The notes: generated by a model from the letters alone, not told the origin. Counted from the stretch's first letter, positions 24,892 through 34,424 are shown. The stretch: 64,000 nucleotides of DNA from Haliangium sp963772315 (GCA_963772315.1 CAVYWJ010000004.1:1-64000), one strand, 5' to 3'. Numbers and translations: made by a program.

Positions 24892-25100
24892 TCAGGCCGC
24901 TTTCCGGTGATTGCAGCGAGAGGAGTCCGCCGAGGCGATCGCTCCAGGCTGGTCGAGGTTGGCGGGCGGCGCGATGCGCTGGCCAGCCTGGCCCTGATGG
25001 TTTCGCTCTTGGTGGTGGTGGGCGAGATACTCAAGGACCGCGGCGCGCAGGTGGCTCTCACCGAGAAGCGCCCGCCCTCGACTTCTCGCGCCTTTGTTTT
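24892..25100 (-). pseudogene. IS integrase C-terminal remnant
   Basis: The minus-strand frame contains LGESHLRAAVLEYLAHHHQE then RNHQGQAGQRIAPP. This is the characteristic C-terminal stretch of IS481/IS3-like integrases (GExHLR...Y..HYH..RNHQG). No catalytic core remains. Just beyond its 3' end lies TAATGTCCGGAAACTCGAG at 24864, probably the IS terminus. The rest of 24842-25330 has no gene, apart from a GCCGCGGCCGCGGCC-rich stretch near 25270. Confidence 0.6.
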
Positions 25101-25330
25101 CGCACCAGCGATGAACCACACGGCAGCCTCCTGGAGGGGTAGGTAATCTTACTGCATGCTTGATTTTGTGCCTTCTCGAAATATCCAGGTTCACAGCTCA
25201 GCTCGGCCATATGTATTCGTCAGCGCGCGTGGACACGTGCGAGCAACCGGAGCAGGGCGCCGTGGTCGAAGATGCCGCGGCCGCGGCCGTAGACAGGGGC
25301 CAGCCGAGCTGAACATGTAGTGCTAGCTAG

Positions 25331-26053
25331 CTAGGCGCGCCGGGTGGCCGCGTCCTGCATCAGCGCGATCGCCTGGTCGGTCGACACCACCGGCGCGAAG
25401 GAGCGCTCGATACGCTCGAGCGTCGGCGCCTCCTCCGCCTCCACGCCGCCGCCGCATGCGTCGCCGATGAGGATCGGCATGTACCCCATGTCACGGCAGG
25501 TGCGCGTCGCCTGCTCGATGCACCAGTCGAGGTGGTAACCCGAGAGGATCACCGTGCGGATGCCCCACATGTTGAAGTATGCGGGCAGCATCGTTCCCAG
25601 GAACACGTTGCCGAGCGACGTGTAGTAGATCTCGGGCTCGCCCGGGCGTATCAGCGCGGCGATCTCCTCCACCGTCTTGCAGTCCCATTGCTTCTGCTCC
25701 TCGGTCCAGTCGGGAAAGTGCGAGGCCCAGAAGTCGTACTGCGCCTTGTCCATCGGGCTTTGCGGATAGTCCTGGCGGAAGAGCCGGTACTTGGTCCACG
25801 CCATGCGGGCGCCGTGGCGGCGCGTGGCGTGGATGAGTTTCACGGAGTTATTGAGCGCACCGTCGGGCATGCGGCCACGCTCCCACAGCCGCTCGTGCGC
25901 CATTGCCCCCTTGGGCGAAAGGAGGCTGTTGGTGTAGCCGATCGCGACGTGCGCCGTGGGGAGCGCCAGGAGCTCCGCGAGGTCGAGGTTCTGCCATTGC
26001 CGATGGCGTGCGGGCAGCTTCGGGGCGGGGCTGGGTTCGAGTTGCGCCTTCAT
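25331..26053 (-). CDS. Isochorismatase-family cysteine hydrolase, copy 1
   Basis: A 240-aa protein from the ATG at 26053 with GGAGG 6 nt upstream; the open frame extends further but lacks such a site. The fold is recognisable from VILSGYHLDWCIEQATRTCR, where Cys is the nucleophile, and WTKYR, which holds the Lys. The usual first catalytic Asp (V-D-M-Q-N) is replaced: the strand reads VAIGYTNS, with Gly at the Asp position. It is a tandem paralogue of the next gene, about 85% identical by eye. The substrate is unknown. Loss of Asp suggests altered or absent hydrolase chemistry. Confidence 0.72.
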   Translation of the reverse strand: MKAQLEPSPAPKLPARHRQWQNLDLAELLALPTAHVAIGYTNSLLSPKGAMAHERLWERGRMPDGALNNSVKLIHATRRHGARMAWTKYRLFRQDYPQSPMDKAQYDFWASHFPDWTEEQKQWDCKTVEEIAALIRPGEPEIYYTSLGNVFLGTMLPAYFNMWGIRTVILSGYHLDWCIEQATRTCRDMGYMPILIGDACGGGVEAEEAPTLERIERSFAPVVSTDQAIALMQDAATRRA

Positions 26054-26186
26054 GATTACCTCCACAGGAATGATGCGTTGAGGTTGGGTTTCGTGCAGGG
26101 TCGTCGATAAGAAGAATCGATAGATCATCAACCAGCCTGCACGCCGGCATGGGGGATAGTTGGTGCGGAGTGACCGCCTCCTTGCG

Positions 26187-26909
26187 CTAGGCGCGCCGGG
26201 CGGCCGCGTCCTGCATCAGCGCGATCGCCTGGTCGGTCAACACCACCGGCGCGAAGGAGCGCTCGATACGCTCGAGCGTCGGCGCCTCGTCCGCCTCCAC
26301 GGCGCAGCCGCATGCGTCGCCGATGAGGATCGGCATGTACCCCATGTCGCGGCAGGTGCGCGTCGCCTGCTCGACGCACCAGTCGAGGTGGTAACCCGAG
26401 AGGATCACCGTGCGGATGCCCCACATATTGAAGTATGCGGGCAGCATCGTTCCCAGGAACACGTTGCCGAGCGACAGGTAGGGGATCACGGTGTCGTCCG
26501 GGCGCATCAGCGCGGCGATCTCCTCCACCGGCTTCCCGTCCCACTGCTTCTGCTCCTCGGTCCAGTCGGGATAGTGCGAGGCCCAGAAGTCGTACTGCGC
26601 CTTGTCCATCGGGCTTTGCGGATAGCCCTGGCGGAAGGCCCGGTACTTGGTCCACACCATGCGGGCGCCGTGGCGGCGCGCGGCGTGGATGAGTTTCACG
26701 GAGTTATTGAGCGCACCGCCGGGCATGCGGCCACGCTCCCACAGCCGCTCGTGCGCCAGCCCCCCTTTGGGCGAAAGGCCGCTGTTGGTGTAGTTGAGCG
26801 CGACGTACGCCGTGGGGAGCGCCAGGAGCTCCGCGAGGTCGAGGTTCTGCCATTGCCGATGGCGTGGGGGCAGTTTCGGGGCGGGGCTGAGTTCGAGTTG
26901 CGCGCTCAT
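26187..26909 (-). CDS. Isochorismatase-family cysteine hydrolase, copy 2
   Basis: A 240-aa paralogue of the preceding gene, upstream in the same direction with 133 bp between them, each with its own GGAGG site. The Cys is kept in LSGYHLDWCVEQATRTC and the Lys in WTKYRAF. The strand that should hold Asp reads VALNYTNS, with Asn at that place. Differences between the copies lie mostly at the surface and in GGGVEAEE against GCAVEADE. The second frame is open far upstream (to 27233), but the ATG at 26909 is the start homologous to copy 1. Confidence 0.72.
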   Translation of the reverse strand: MSAQLELSPAPKLPPRHRQWQNLDLAELLALPTAYVALNYTNSGLSPKGGLAHERLWERGRMPGGALNNSVKLIHAARRHGARMVWTKYRAFRQGYPQSPMDKAQYDFWASHYPDWTEEQKQWDGKPVEEIAALMRPDDTVIPYLSLGNVFLGTMLPAYFNMWGIRTVILSGYHLDWCVEQATRTCRDMGYMPILIGDACGCAVEADEAPTLERIERSFAPVVLTDQAIALMQDAAARRA

Positions 26910-27033
26910 GATGACCTCCATAGGGAACGTGACGCTGACAATTGCCGAGCGGGCAGCGTACTGGATGGTGGGGCAATGACACAATCCCTTTCTGCCCCCG
27001 AGGCCGATCTGTCCGGAAACTCGATCGAGGGGA

Positions 27034-27402
27034 ATGAATATTATTTCTGAAGGTGGCAATCCATTACTGGCTCCGCATGGGGAGCGGCGTGCGAACCGCT
27101 CTCTGCCGCTCTCGGCTGGACGAGCCGGCGAGGATCGCACCGTCCCGGAGAGAGCGACTGCTGCAGCTGAGCGAGAAGTAGCGAACCACGTCAGCGTGCT
27201 CGTCGAGGTTACCGACGGGACGACGACGTACAACGCGTCCCACTACCGGCTCTCGGTTTTCTACGACCTGGCCAAGGTTGCGGTGACGACCTATCTCGCC
27301 ACGGGGCCCAGCGGTCGGTTGGTGGCCACTGGCCCGGCCCGATCGCCTGCCGAGAGAGCCTTGGCGGACTCCAGCGTTGCTATCACCAGAAACGCGGCAT
27401 GA
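27034..27402 (+). CDS. Possible small or truncated protein between IS-end motifs
   Basis: A 122-aa frame. From about codon 48 the composition looks coding (strong G/C at third positions) and reads VSVLVEVTDGTTTYNASHYR then LSVFYDLAKVAVTTYLATGP. The first 45 codons do not. It sits between inverted copies of the IS-end motif (GGAAACTCGATCG at 27012 and CGATCGAGTTTC at 27409), so it may be a gene fragment carried by or cut by an IS. There is no family match. The flanking non-coding bases to 26910 and 27593 hold nothing else. Confidence 0.25.
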   Translation: MNIISEGGNPLLAPHGERRANRSLPLSAGRAGEDRTVPERATAAAEREVANHVSVLVEVTDGTTTYNASHYRLSVFYDLAKVAVTTYLATGPSGRLVATGPARSPAERALADSSVAITRNAA

Positions 27403-27593
27403 AACACCACGATCGAGTTTCTGGCCATTACGCCATCGCGGCCGTCCGCACGCGCAAGCGTTGAACGAGACTGCGGGCTCGCGCCGGAGACGTGCGCATG
27501 AAGGAAGCTTCGCTTTCGCCGCTACGCGGCGGTAGCTGGAGCATGCGTCGCGGGTGCGCGCGAGCGACGCTGATATCCAGCGCGAGACACGGA

Positions 27594-27643
27594 GAAGATC
27601 GACGCGCGGGGCCACGCAAGCGAAGCCCCACGCGTTGATCTTC
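27594..27643 (-). terminator. Strong hairpin terminator after the cold-shock gene
   Basis: GAAGATCGACGCGCGGGGC pairs with GCCCCACGCGTTGATCTTC around a 12-base loop, with two mismatches or wobble pairs. It begins 3 bp beyond the stop of the cold-shock gene. There is no T-run, so it would act as a GC-rich hairpin terminator or a 3' stabiliser. Confidence 0.7.
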
Positions 27644-27645
27644 CG

Positions 27646-27843
27646 TCAAGCCAGCTTGACGTTCTCGGCACGAGGTCCCTTGGGACCTTTGCCTTCAACG
27701 AACGAAACCTTCTGGCCGGGCTGCAGGTCGTCGAAGCGGACACCTTCGCAGGCTGACATGTGGAAGAACAAATCCTTGCCGGGAGAAGTCTCGATAAATC
27801 CGAAACCCTTGTCCGTAATTCGCTTGATCGTACCTTCGCTCAT
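27646..27843 (-). CDS. Cold-shock (CspA-family) nucleic-acid-binding protein
   Basis: A 65-aa single cold-shock domain. RNP1 is KGFGFIE and RNP2 is LFFHMSA; the N-terminus is MSEGTIKRITDKGFGFIE. The ATG at 27843 has AAGGTG 7 nt upstream, and an in-frame GTG 9 bp earlier is less likely. It binds single-stranded RNA or DNA in the cytoplasm. It is monocistronic, with its own hairpin after the stop and about 150 bp of leader before the next repeat, as expected of csp genes with regulated 5' UTRs. Confidence 0.93.
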   Translation of the reverse strand: MSEGTIKRITDKGFGFIETSPGKDLFFHMSACEGVRFDDLQPGQKVSFVEGKGPKGPRAENVKLA

Positions 27844-28000
27844 TCGATTCACCTTTTAGAGAAGCGAGCGCTCGGACAGAAACAGCTCCCAGCCGAGCGC
27901 GCGCTTCGAGGCGCAATTCGCGCCGTGGCGCGCATACCTTAATGCAAAGTGGGCGAGGGAGGGCATTAATCGTCCATGGGACGCCGATTGCCCGTGGTGT

Positions 28001-28275
28001 CTAAACTCTATCGCCTTGTTTTCACAGCAGATTTGCCGATGGGAGCGCAAGGGTCGGCCATGGCGTTTCCGACAGGCGATCGGCCGGGCAAGCTGTGGTT
28101 GGCGGGCGTGAGCCACCGCTATGGCGCAGTGCGTCGAGCGGGGCCGGGCAAGGCCGCCATGGTCGGATGCGAGCAGCGAGCGGTTCCCGGAGTCTCAGAC
28201 GAGGGGCAGCCCCGAGAGCCGGCCCGCGTTCGAGCCCATCGTCGAAACTGGGTGTGTAAACAGGGCGATCCGTTT
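28001..28275. repeat. MITE-like element, short version
   Basis: The ends AACTCTATCGCCTTGTTTTC (28001) and GTGTGTAAACAGGGCGATCC (28253) are imperfect inverted repeats that match the ends of the 17638-18180 element. The inside shares GCTGTGGTTGGCGGGCGTGA and GGCGCAGTGCGTCGAGCGG with it. It is half the length of the other, lacking the distal part. Together with flanks the interval 27844-28344 has no gene. Confidence 0.6.
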
Positions 28276-28344
28276 TTGACACTACCGGCAAAATCGCGTC
28301 ATTCGACGAAATGACCCTTCTGTCCGACGAGGGCGATACGGCTT

Positions 28345-28947
28345 CTAGGACCCCTCGACCACCATTCCCAGCGATTGCGCGAGGGCGACGGCGGTCTCCA
28401 CACTGATGCGCGCCCCTTTGACTTGATTCGCCTGTGGATTGAAGAGAAGGCCGGTCGAGAGAGAGAAGTCGGTCTTGACGAGGACGCAGCCCTGCATCGT
28501 GCTTCCCGCCATGTCGGTTTCGGTGAAGTCAGCTTCGCTGAGGTCCACGTCGATGAAAATTGTCTCGCGCGCGTTGCAACCGACGAACCGCGTCTTGCGG
28601 AGTTTCAGAGCCACGAAGGAGCTGTAGCGCAAATCACACCGTTCGAATTGCACGACCGGCATCGTCCTGAGCTGGCTCCAATCCACGCCCATCAGCCGCG
28701 TGTCTGCGAAGGTCACCCCTCGCAAAGCGAGCTTCTCCGGCACCATCTGCAGCAAATCGCACCTCTCGAACACGCAATCCTCCAGCCGGGTCTCGACCCA
28801 GCGGCTATGGGGCAGGGTGCAACGCCGAAAGGTGCAGCGCTCGAACTCTCTGTTGGAGAGATCGGCCGACTCGATCGTCAGATCGGAAAAGGTAACATCG
28901 GCGAAGAAGTCGCCCTTTTCGAGAGTGGGTTGTTTGCTGTCGGCCAT
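28345..28947 (-). CDS. Pentapeptide-repeat protein
   Basis: A 200-aa protein from the ATG at 28947 (GAGG 6 nt upstream); the longer open frame to 29211 is not supported. It shows repeated A(D/N)LXX-like pentapeptides: FSDLTIESADLSNREFERCT, FERCDLRYSSF, ETIFIDVDLSEADFTETDMA. This gives a right-handed quadrilateral beta-helix, similar to Qnr/MfpA-type DNA mimics but without a clear loop pattern. The C-terminal 25 residues leave the repeat. No partner gene is adjacent. The function is unknown. Confidence 0.8.
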   Translation of the reverse strand: MADSKQPTLEKGDFFADVTFSDLTIESADLSNREFERCTFRRCTLPHSRWVETRLEDCVFERCDLLQMVPEKLALRGVTFADTRLMGVDWSQLRTMPVVQFERCDLRYSSFVALKLRKTRFVGCNARETIFIDVDLSEADFTETDMAGSTMQGCVLVKTDFSLSTGLLFNPQANQVKGARISVETAVALAQSLGMVVEGS

Positions 28948-29027
28948 AATCGTCCTCGCCGCTGTCGCGACCGGCACCTTATAGAATGGCGATCGGTTTA
29001 TGCCTAGAGTCGAGTAGCCGTGCGTGC

Positions 29028-29065
29028 GAGGTGAAGACGTGGAGCATGCGCGCGGCAGCTTCGAA
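29028..29065 (+). repeat. Duplicated fragment of the membrane-protein gene
   Basis: GCGAGGTGAAGACGTGGAGC followed by ATGCGCGCGGCAGC[T/C]TCGAA occurs here and again at 31487-31525, inside the 31353-31883 gene, where it encodes FEAAARMLHVFTSRA in reverse. This copy is outside any gene. The pair brackets the serine hydrolase region, so it is either a recombination scar or the remnant of a duplicated gene. The interval 28948-29224 has nothing else. Confidence 0.75.
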
Positions 29066-29224
29066 ACTACATATCGAAACCGCTCCAGGGCAAAACAGCG
29101 GACTTCCATGTCCGCGCGCTCTGCTGGCAGGATGACGGGACTGCCAACGTCAGGCATCCAGCTTGACGAAAGCACAGCCAATCTAGGCCTGACTCCTTCA
29201 CGAGCGGGCAACGATGGCGAGCTG

Positions 29225-31270
29225 CTACTTCGTGGCGGCGCGAGGCGTGAACGTGTAGACCTGCTGTCCGGCGTCGAGGACGAGCACGGTCTTGCCGTCC
29301 TCCTGCTTGGGCAGGAGCACGAAGCCGACGTACGGCGGCTTCGTCGTCACCAGCTTCACCACGCCGTCGCGGTCGGTCTTCTTGCCGATCTCGCTCTTCC
29401 ACTCGCCGGCGTCGAACACGATCACCTTGCCCTCGCGCGCGAGCTTGATCGTGCCGAGGTCGGCGTTCTCGTAGGTCCCGAGCAGCGGCTCGATCCACGC
29501 CGCGTCGGGCGCCGCGGTCAGCTTGACCTCCTCGGCGAGTACCTGGGCCTCCTGGGTGATGTCGGTCGTCAGGTTCTCCTTCGCCTCCGGCTTGCCGTCG
29601 AAGAAGATCTCGAAGAACGCGCGCCGCACCGCGCCGGTGAAGGAGTTCGCGCCCTGCCCGTTGGCGAGGACGACGACGCCGATGCCGTGCTCGGGCAGCA
29701 CGAACATGTCCGCGGTGTGGCCGATCGTGTTGCCGCCGTGCTGGACGAGCTGCACGCCGTGGTAGTTGCTGGTGACCAGGCCGAGGCCGTAGGCGTTGTC
29801 CTCGTCGATCTTCACCTGCGGCTGCCGGCGCGCCAGCAGGTTCTGCTCGCTGACGATCTGCTTGCCGTCGAGCGTGCCCTTGCCGAGCTCGAGCAGCATG
29901 TAGCGCGCCATGTCGCGCGCGGTCGACCAGATCGCGCCGGCGGGCCGGACCGCGATCAGCGTCTCCTCGTACGACACCGGGATCTTCTCGTACGTCTGCG
30001 AGAAGCCGCGCGCGTGGGTGTCGGCGTGGTCCTTCTTGATCGCCTCCGACAGGGTCACCGTCGTCGACTTCATCCCGAGCGGCGCGAACACCAGCTTCTG
30101 CATCGCCTCGTCGTACGCCGGTCCGAGCTTCTTCTTCGGCGCGTACGCGCGCGCCGCCAGCCAGCCACCCGCCGACACCATCAAGTTGGAGTACTGGAAC
30201 GTCTCGCCGAAGCCGGTGGTCGGCTTCATCGTCTTCATGCTGGCGAGGCGCCGCTCGGGATCCCAGCCGGCGTACTCGAACAGCATCTCGAGATCCTGCC
30301 GCGGCATGCCGGTGCACGCGCAGACCAGGTGGCGCACCTGCACCTTCGCGGTCGTGTCGGCGTCGGCGAGCGCGAAGTCGGGCAGGAGCTGCGTGACCGG
30401 CGTCTCCCAGGTCAGCTTGCCGTCGTCGATCAGGCGCGCGAGCAGCAGCGTCGTGAAGCCCTTGGTCACCGAGCCGATCTGGAACAGTGTCGACGGCGTC
30501 ACCTTCTGCTTGCCGCCGAGCGAGCGCACGCCGTGGCCCTTCTCGAGGACGATCTTGCCGCCGTGGACCATCGCGACCGACGCGCCAGGCACACCCGCGA
30601 GCACCCGCGCCTCCTCGACGAACGCGTCGAACCTGGCGAGCCGATCCTGGTCGACGACCGGCGTCTTGCCGGCGAACGACTCCTCGTCGAGGCCGGGCAC
30701 CTTCATGTCGAGGACGATCGAGCTGCAGCTGCGCGCCGCGGCGCTGCACGGCCGCGACCTTCCCGTCGATCAACGCGACCTGCCAGGTCTTCCCTTTCGG
30801 CGCGCCACCGCGATCACGAGGCGCTGGTCCTCGGTCTTGGTCACGTACACGGTCTGCCCCATCGCGTCCCAGCCCTCGCGACCCGGCAAGTCGTGGTCCT
30901 CCGCGATCGCCAGGGAGAACGCCGGATCGACGAGCTTCCACGCCGCGGCGAGCGCAGCCTTGCGATCCTCGGCGTCGACCGCGACCAGCGAGAGCGTCAC
31001 CTCGCGGTCGGGATCCTGGATGCGGACGACGTCCTTGCCCTCGGCGATGTAGAACGACGCCGGCACCGAGATCGTCGCCTTCCACGCGGTCTCGACCTTG
31101 GTCTCGGCGGGCAGCTGCCGCGGCTCGACGACCGTGCCCGGCGTCGGCAGCCCCGTGCCCGGGTCGACCGTCGCCGCCGGCTCGGGCTCGGCCACCGGCG
31201 TCGAGGACGCTCCCCCACCGCACGCGAGGAGGAAGACTGCGAGAAACGAAGAAACGCGCAGGTTGCTCAT
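29225..31270 (-). pseudogene. Lipoprotein serine hydrolase (beta-lactamase family), two frameshifts
   Basis: The start at 31270 gives a lipoprotein signal (MSNLRVSSFLAVFLLACGGG) and a roughly 150-aa N-terminal domain in one frame ending at RLVIAVARRKG. The reading passes to a second frame near 30800 (GKTWQVALIDGKVAAVQRR) and to a third near 30735 (SIVLDMKVPGLDEESFAGKT). The third frame encodes the complete hydrolase: SxxK in FQIGSVTKGFTTLLL, Y-S-N in FQYSNLMVSAGG and HGG in LVQHGGNTIGHTADM. The C-terminal lipocalin-like domain is intact. Combined it is about 680 aa. Two indels within 70 bp of an otherwise perfect gene suggest either recent loss or local sequencing error. Confidence 0.78.
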
Positions 31271-31352
31271 GACGGCGTGACTGTACACCTTCGTCGGATG
31301 GGGCGCCCGATCGACCCGTCTGCAACGGCCCGCGCGCTCCTCATGGCGGGGG

Positions 31353-31883
31353 TCAGCGGAGGAGGCGGGCGCGGGGGAGGGTGCTCTCGTCGGGGTGGGT
31401 GCGGAAGCGGAGGTCGGCGAGGTGGACGAGATAGAGGGTGCGCTCGATGGCCCAGAGGAGCAGGGTGCCGATGGGGGCGCGCGAGGTGAAGACGTGGAGC
31501 ATGCGCGCGGCAGCCTCGAAGAGGGCGGTGATGCCGAGGAGCAGGAACACGCCGGGCGAGAGGGTCTGGACGAGCCAGCCCTCGCCCGTGAACAGGGCGC
31601 GGCCAAAGAAGGAGATCGCCTCGAAGTAGAGGAAGAGCGCGGACAGGAACGTACCGGCAATCAGGGGCAGGCGGGAGTCGGGATCGATGCGGGTGCGCCA
31701 GGCCGTGGGCAGGCAGCTCACCGGCATGGCGAGCAGCAGCGCGAGCAACCACACCGCGAGCGCAAGCGGGGCCGGGGCATCGTGGGAGACGTCCACGGCG
31801 GCCTCGTCGTGCACCGGAAACACCGGGTACACGGACGGTGACGGCGCCTGGGAAGGTGCAGTGTCCAGGGACGGAAGCTGCAT
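31353..31883 (-). CDS. Predicted membrane protein
   Basis: About 176 aa from the ATG at 31883; an in-frame GTG at 31910 would add 9 residues. Three to four hydrophobic segments: ALAVWLLALLLAMPVSCL, LIAGTFLSALFLYFEAISFF, LSPGVFLLLGITALFEAAA and possibly PIGTLLLWAIERTLYLVHLA. A Pro/Ser-rich N-terminal 45 residues precede them. It is a tail-to-head neighbour of the serine hydrolase on the same strand, with an 82-bp gap. No family is recognised. Confidence 0.65.
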   Translation of the reverse strand: MQLPSLDTAPSQAPSPSVYPVFPVHDEAAVDVSHDAPAPLALAVWLLALLLAMPVSCLPTAWRTRIDPDSRLPLIAGTFLSALFLYFEAISFFGRALFTGEGWLVQTLSPGVFLLLGITALFEAAARMLHVFTSRAPIGTLLLWAIERTLYLVHLADLRFRTHPDESTLPRARLLR

Positions 31884-32007
31884 GCGGTCAGGGTACCACG
31901 GGGCGGTCACGGGCGGTCCGATGTCGGCGGGCTGCTCACCCAGTTGACACGTGGGCTCTGCCTCATGGCGAGCAAGGGACGGGACGCGCCGGGCCGCCTC
32001 GGATCCC

Positions 32008-32880
32008 GGCGGGACATGATTCGGGAAGCAACTGCGTGGGAGCGCCAGGGCTTCGCGAAGGGCTCAGGGGCAACCGCGTGTGATCGCGGGGGCTTCGAGT
32101 GGGGATCGGCAGGCGATCCGGCAGAGGAAGAGCGCTTCGGGAAGCGACCGGGAGGCGCCGAATGGGCTCGGCACGCTTCGGCAAGGGGGGCGGATCGCAA
32201 CGGCGTGTGATCGCGAGGTCTCCGGGAAGGGCTCGGATCGCAACGGTGTGTGACTACGAGGTCTCCGGGAAGGGCTCGGATCGCAACGGTGTGTGACTAC
32301 GAGGTCTCCGGGAAGGGCTCGGATTTCAACGGCACGCGATCGCGAGGTCTCCCGGAAGCGTTCGGGCGGCAACCCGGTCGGGGCGGAAGCTGTTCCAGGA
32401 GCAGCCCGGAGGCAATCGAGGAGCGTCGAGAAGCGTCCTGGGAGGGGATCGGGCGGCAACGCGTTGGCCCGGGAAGCCTTCCGGAAGCGACCGGCCGGCA
32501 AGCGTCCTGCTTCGCGAAGCCTTCCGGAAGCGACCGGCCGGCGAGCGCCCTGCTTCGCGAACGCTTTGCGAAGGGCGCGGAAAACCACTGCGTTGAATTT
32601 CGATAGCTTCGCGAAGGGCGCGGAAAATCACCGCGTTGAATTTCGATAGCTTCGCGAAGGGCGCAGAAAATCACCACGCTGAATTTCGATAGCTTCGCGA
32701 AGGGCTCGGGAGACCACCGAGCTGGTCGGTGAGCCCTTCTGGAAGGGGTCGGGCGGCAACCGAGTTGAGTCGAGATGCCCTGCCGGAAGCGATCCGATGC
32801 TACCTGCAGGGCGCACCCGGCACGCGCTTGGGGGGCGCGATCACGCGCCGGCAATCATTCGGAAGGGGTCGCGCCGGCAC
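32008..32880. repeat. 43-bp-period degenerate palindromic array (about 20 units)
   Basis: Units share an inverted core (GCTTCGCGAAG, CTTCCGGAAG or CTCCGGGAAG), then about 15-20 bases and a CAACG/GCGTTG or GTGTG word. The spacing is 43 bp wherever I counted it: 32222 to 32265, the two GACCGGCCGGC units near 32490, and the GGAAAATCACCGCGTTGAAT units near 32640. Local sub-arrays are near-identical while distant units differ, so the array has grown by local duplication. There is no open frame of coding character. The flank 31911-32007 is empty. Confidence 0.8.
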
Positions 32881-33692
32881 CGTCATCGCGAGCGCTGGGA
32901 GACGCGGGCTCGCTGGGATCGGCAGGCTCCGGGAGGTCATCGCCCGAGCCATCATCGACCACCGGGCCACGGGCGCGGCGATCGGCCAGGGCCTCGGCGC
33001 GGTAGAGGGGCGTCAGGATGCGCTCCTTGATCTCGGGCGTGGCCGCGGGATCGACTTCGATCAGATTCAGCATGGCACGCACCACGCGGATCCACGTGAG
33101 CTTGGCCGCATGCGCCTTGGCCGCGGACACGCTCTGACCCGTGGTGCGCTGGACCTCGAGCCTCGGCGCGGCGCTTCTCCATACGCCCAAGGTCGCCCGC
33201 AGCCGCAATCCACGTATCGACGTGGCTCTGCAGCGGACCCTCGGGGGTGGTGATCGACTCGAGCAGGGAGCGCGCGGGCGGGTCGAGGCGCGCGGGCAGG
33301 GCCTCGGCGTCACCCACCTGCTCGAGATACGGGCGGCGGACCTCCATCATGCCCTGAGGCATGAGGCGGTCGCGCAGGTCGATATACGACGCGCTGCGCG
33401 CAGGATCGCGGGTCAGCTCGGCCAGGGCCGTGAGCAGGGCGTGCACGCCGCGCTTGCTGCGGTCGTGGATGCCGTCGGCGGTGGCCTCGGCCTCGACCAG
33501 GCCCGCGACCTCGCTCTCCAGAGAGGCGCGCAGGTGCTGCTTGGAGATCAAGTCGCCGTGCACCTGCCCCAGCGCGGGCAGGATCGGGGCAACCAGGAGC
33601 AGAGCCTCGATCGCGGGCCGGTCGCGCGCGGGATCCAGCCAGCTGGAAGAGAGGCTCATCATCGCTGCCGGACTCAGATTCTTCAGTGCCAT
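32855..33692 (-). CDS. Conserved-looking hypothetical protein, apparent frameshift
   Basis: The ATG at 33692 has GGAG 8 nt upstream. The first frame (MALKNLSPAAMMSLSSSWLD onward, helical) runs to MEKRRAEA. Near 33161 one base too many (GCCGAGGCTCGAGGTC instead of GCCGAGCTCGAGGTC) moves the sense to a second frame: LEVQRTTGQSVSAAKAHAAK then LTWIRVVRAMLNLIEVDPAA, ending GAGATPSE. Joined length is about 278 aa. It is largely alpha-helical with an acidic, low-complexity tail. There is no signal peptide and no recognised domain. The gene end overlaps the 43-bp repeat array. Confidence 0.55.
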
Positions 33693-34424
33693 ACACAGTC
33701 TCCTTTGATGAACGTAACAGTGCCACGAGCGCATCACAGGCATGCGCACCCCGGCGGTGGGACAGGGGCTGTTCCTCGGAGCCCCTGTCTATGTATGTTG
33801 GTCGGGAAGCGAGGCGCCTCGACGTCGCCGCGCAGGTCCCGAGTGCCAAAGAAACTATCAGGCTTTACGCGCCGCGCAAGGGAAAGCTACCTCGATGTAC
33901 GAAAAAAAATCGCCCAGCGCTCGGCGGTGAGGGCACGACCTAAGAATATTCCTGACTGCAGGTCCGAGAACCGACATCGCCGCGATCAGAAAACTTCTGA
34001 CAGAAAAATTCTGATCTCGCGCGACACCGATCACATCGGCGCCGATCGCGGCCGGGTCCGCTCGCCGCGATCCGGGCCGGTCCACCGCGATCCGGGCCGG
34101 TCCACCGCGGGCCGGGCCGGTCCACCGCGGGCCGGGCACGAGGCCGAGCGCCAGGCGCACCCTGGGGTGGCTGACCCCAGTTGTTCCATTCTGACGCAGG
34201 GCCGTCCGTGGCAGGAGACCGGCGTGCAGGACGGCTGGAGCTGGTCCGGCAAAACCGCCGGCGCGGGGCCCGCAGCTGACGGCGAGTAGTTCGGGGCCGT
34301 GACTGGCCACATGACATCCATGTGCTACGTTGGCAAGCTTGCAGGGTGGCGCCCGTTCCTGGAGCTCCACGCACCTGGCCCTCTGCTGGGCACGCTCCCC
34401 GTTCTCAGCAGCAGGAGGAGGAGA
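33693..34424. other. Intergenic with 20-bp tandem repeats
   Basis: No gene is supported. At 34063-34135 the word CCGCGATCCGGGCCGGTCCA, or a close form, is repeated about 3.5 times. Near 33990 an AT-rich inverted word (CAGAAAACTTCTGACAGAAA) may form a small hairpin or operator. The last 20 bases carry AGGAGGAGGAG, the ribosome-binding site of the sensor kinase. Confidence 0.5.

Noticed and set aside
29067..31325. A 752-codon minus-strand open frame overlapping the serine hydrolase
   Set aside because: It is mostly Arg/Gly/Ala/Asp-rich out-of-frame translation of the hydrolase gene. Only a short piece (30740-30800) is used, as the bridge between two frameshifts.
32008..32880. CRISPR array from regular 43-bp spacing
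   Set aside because: There is no constant direct repeat separated by variable spacers; variation is spread along the unit and no cas gene is near.
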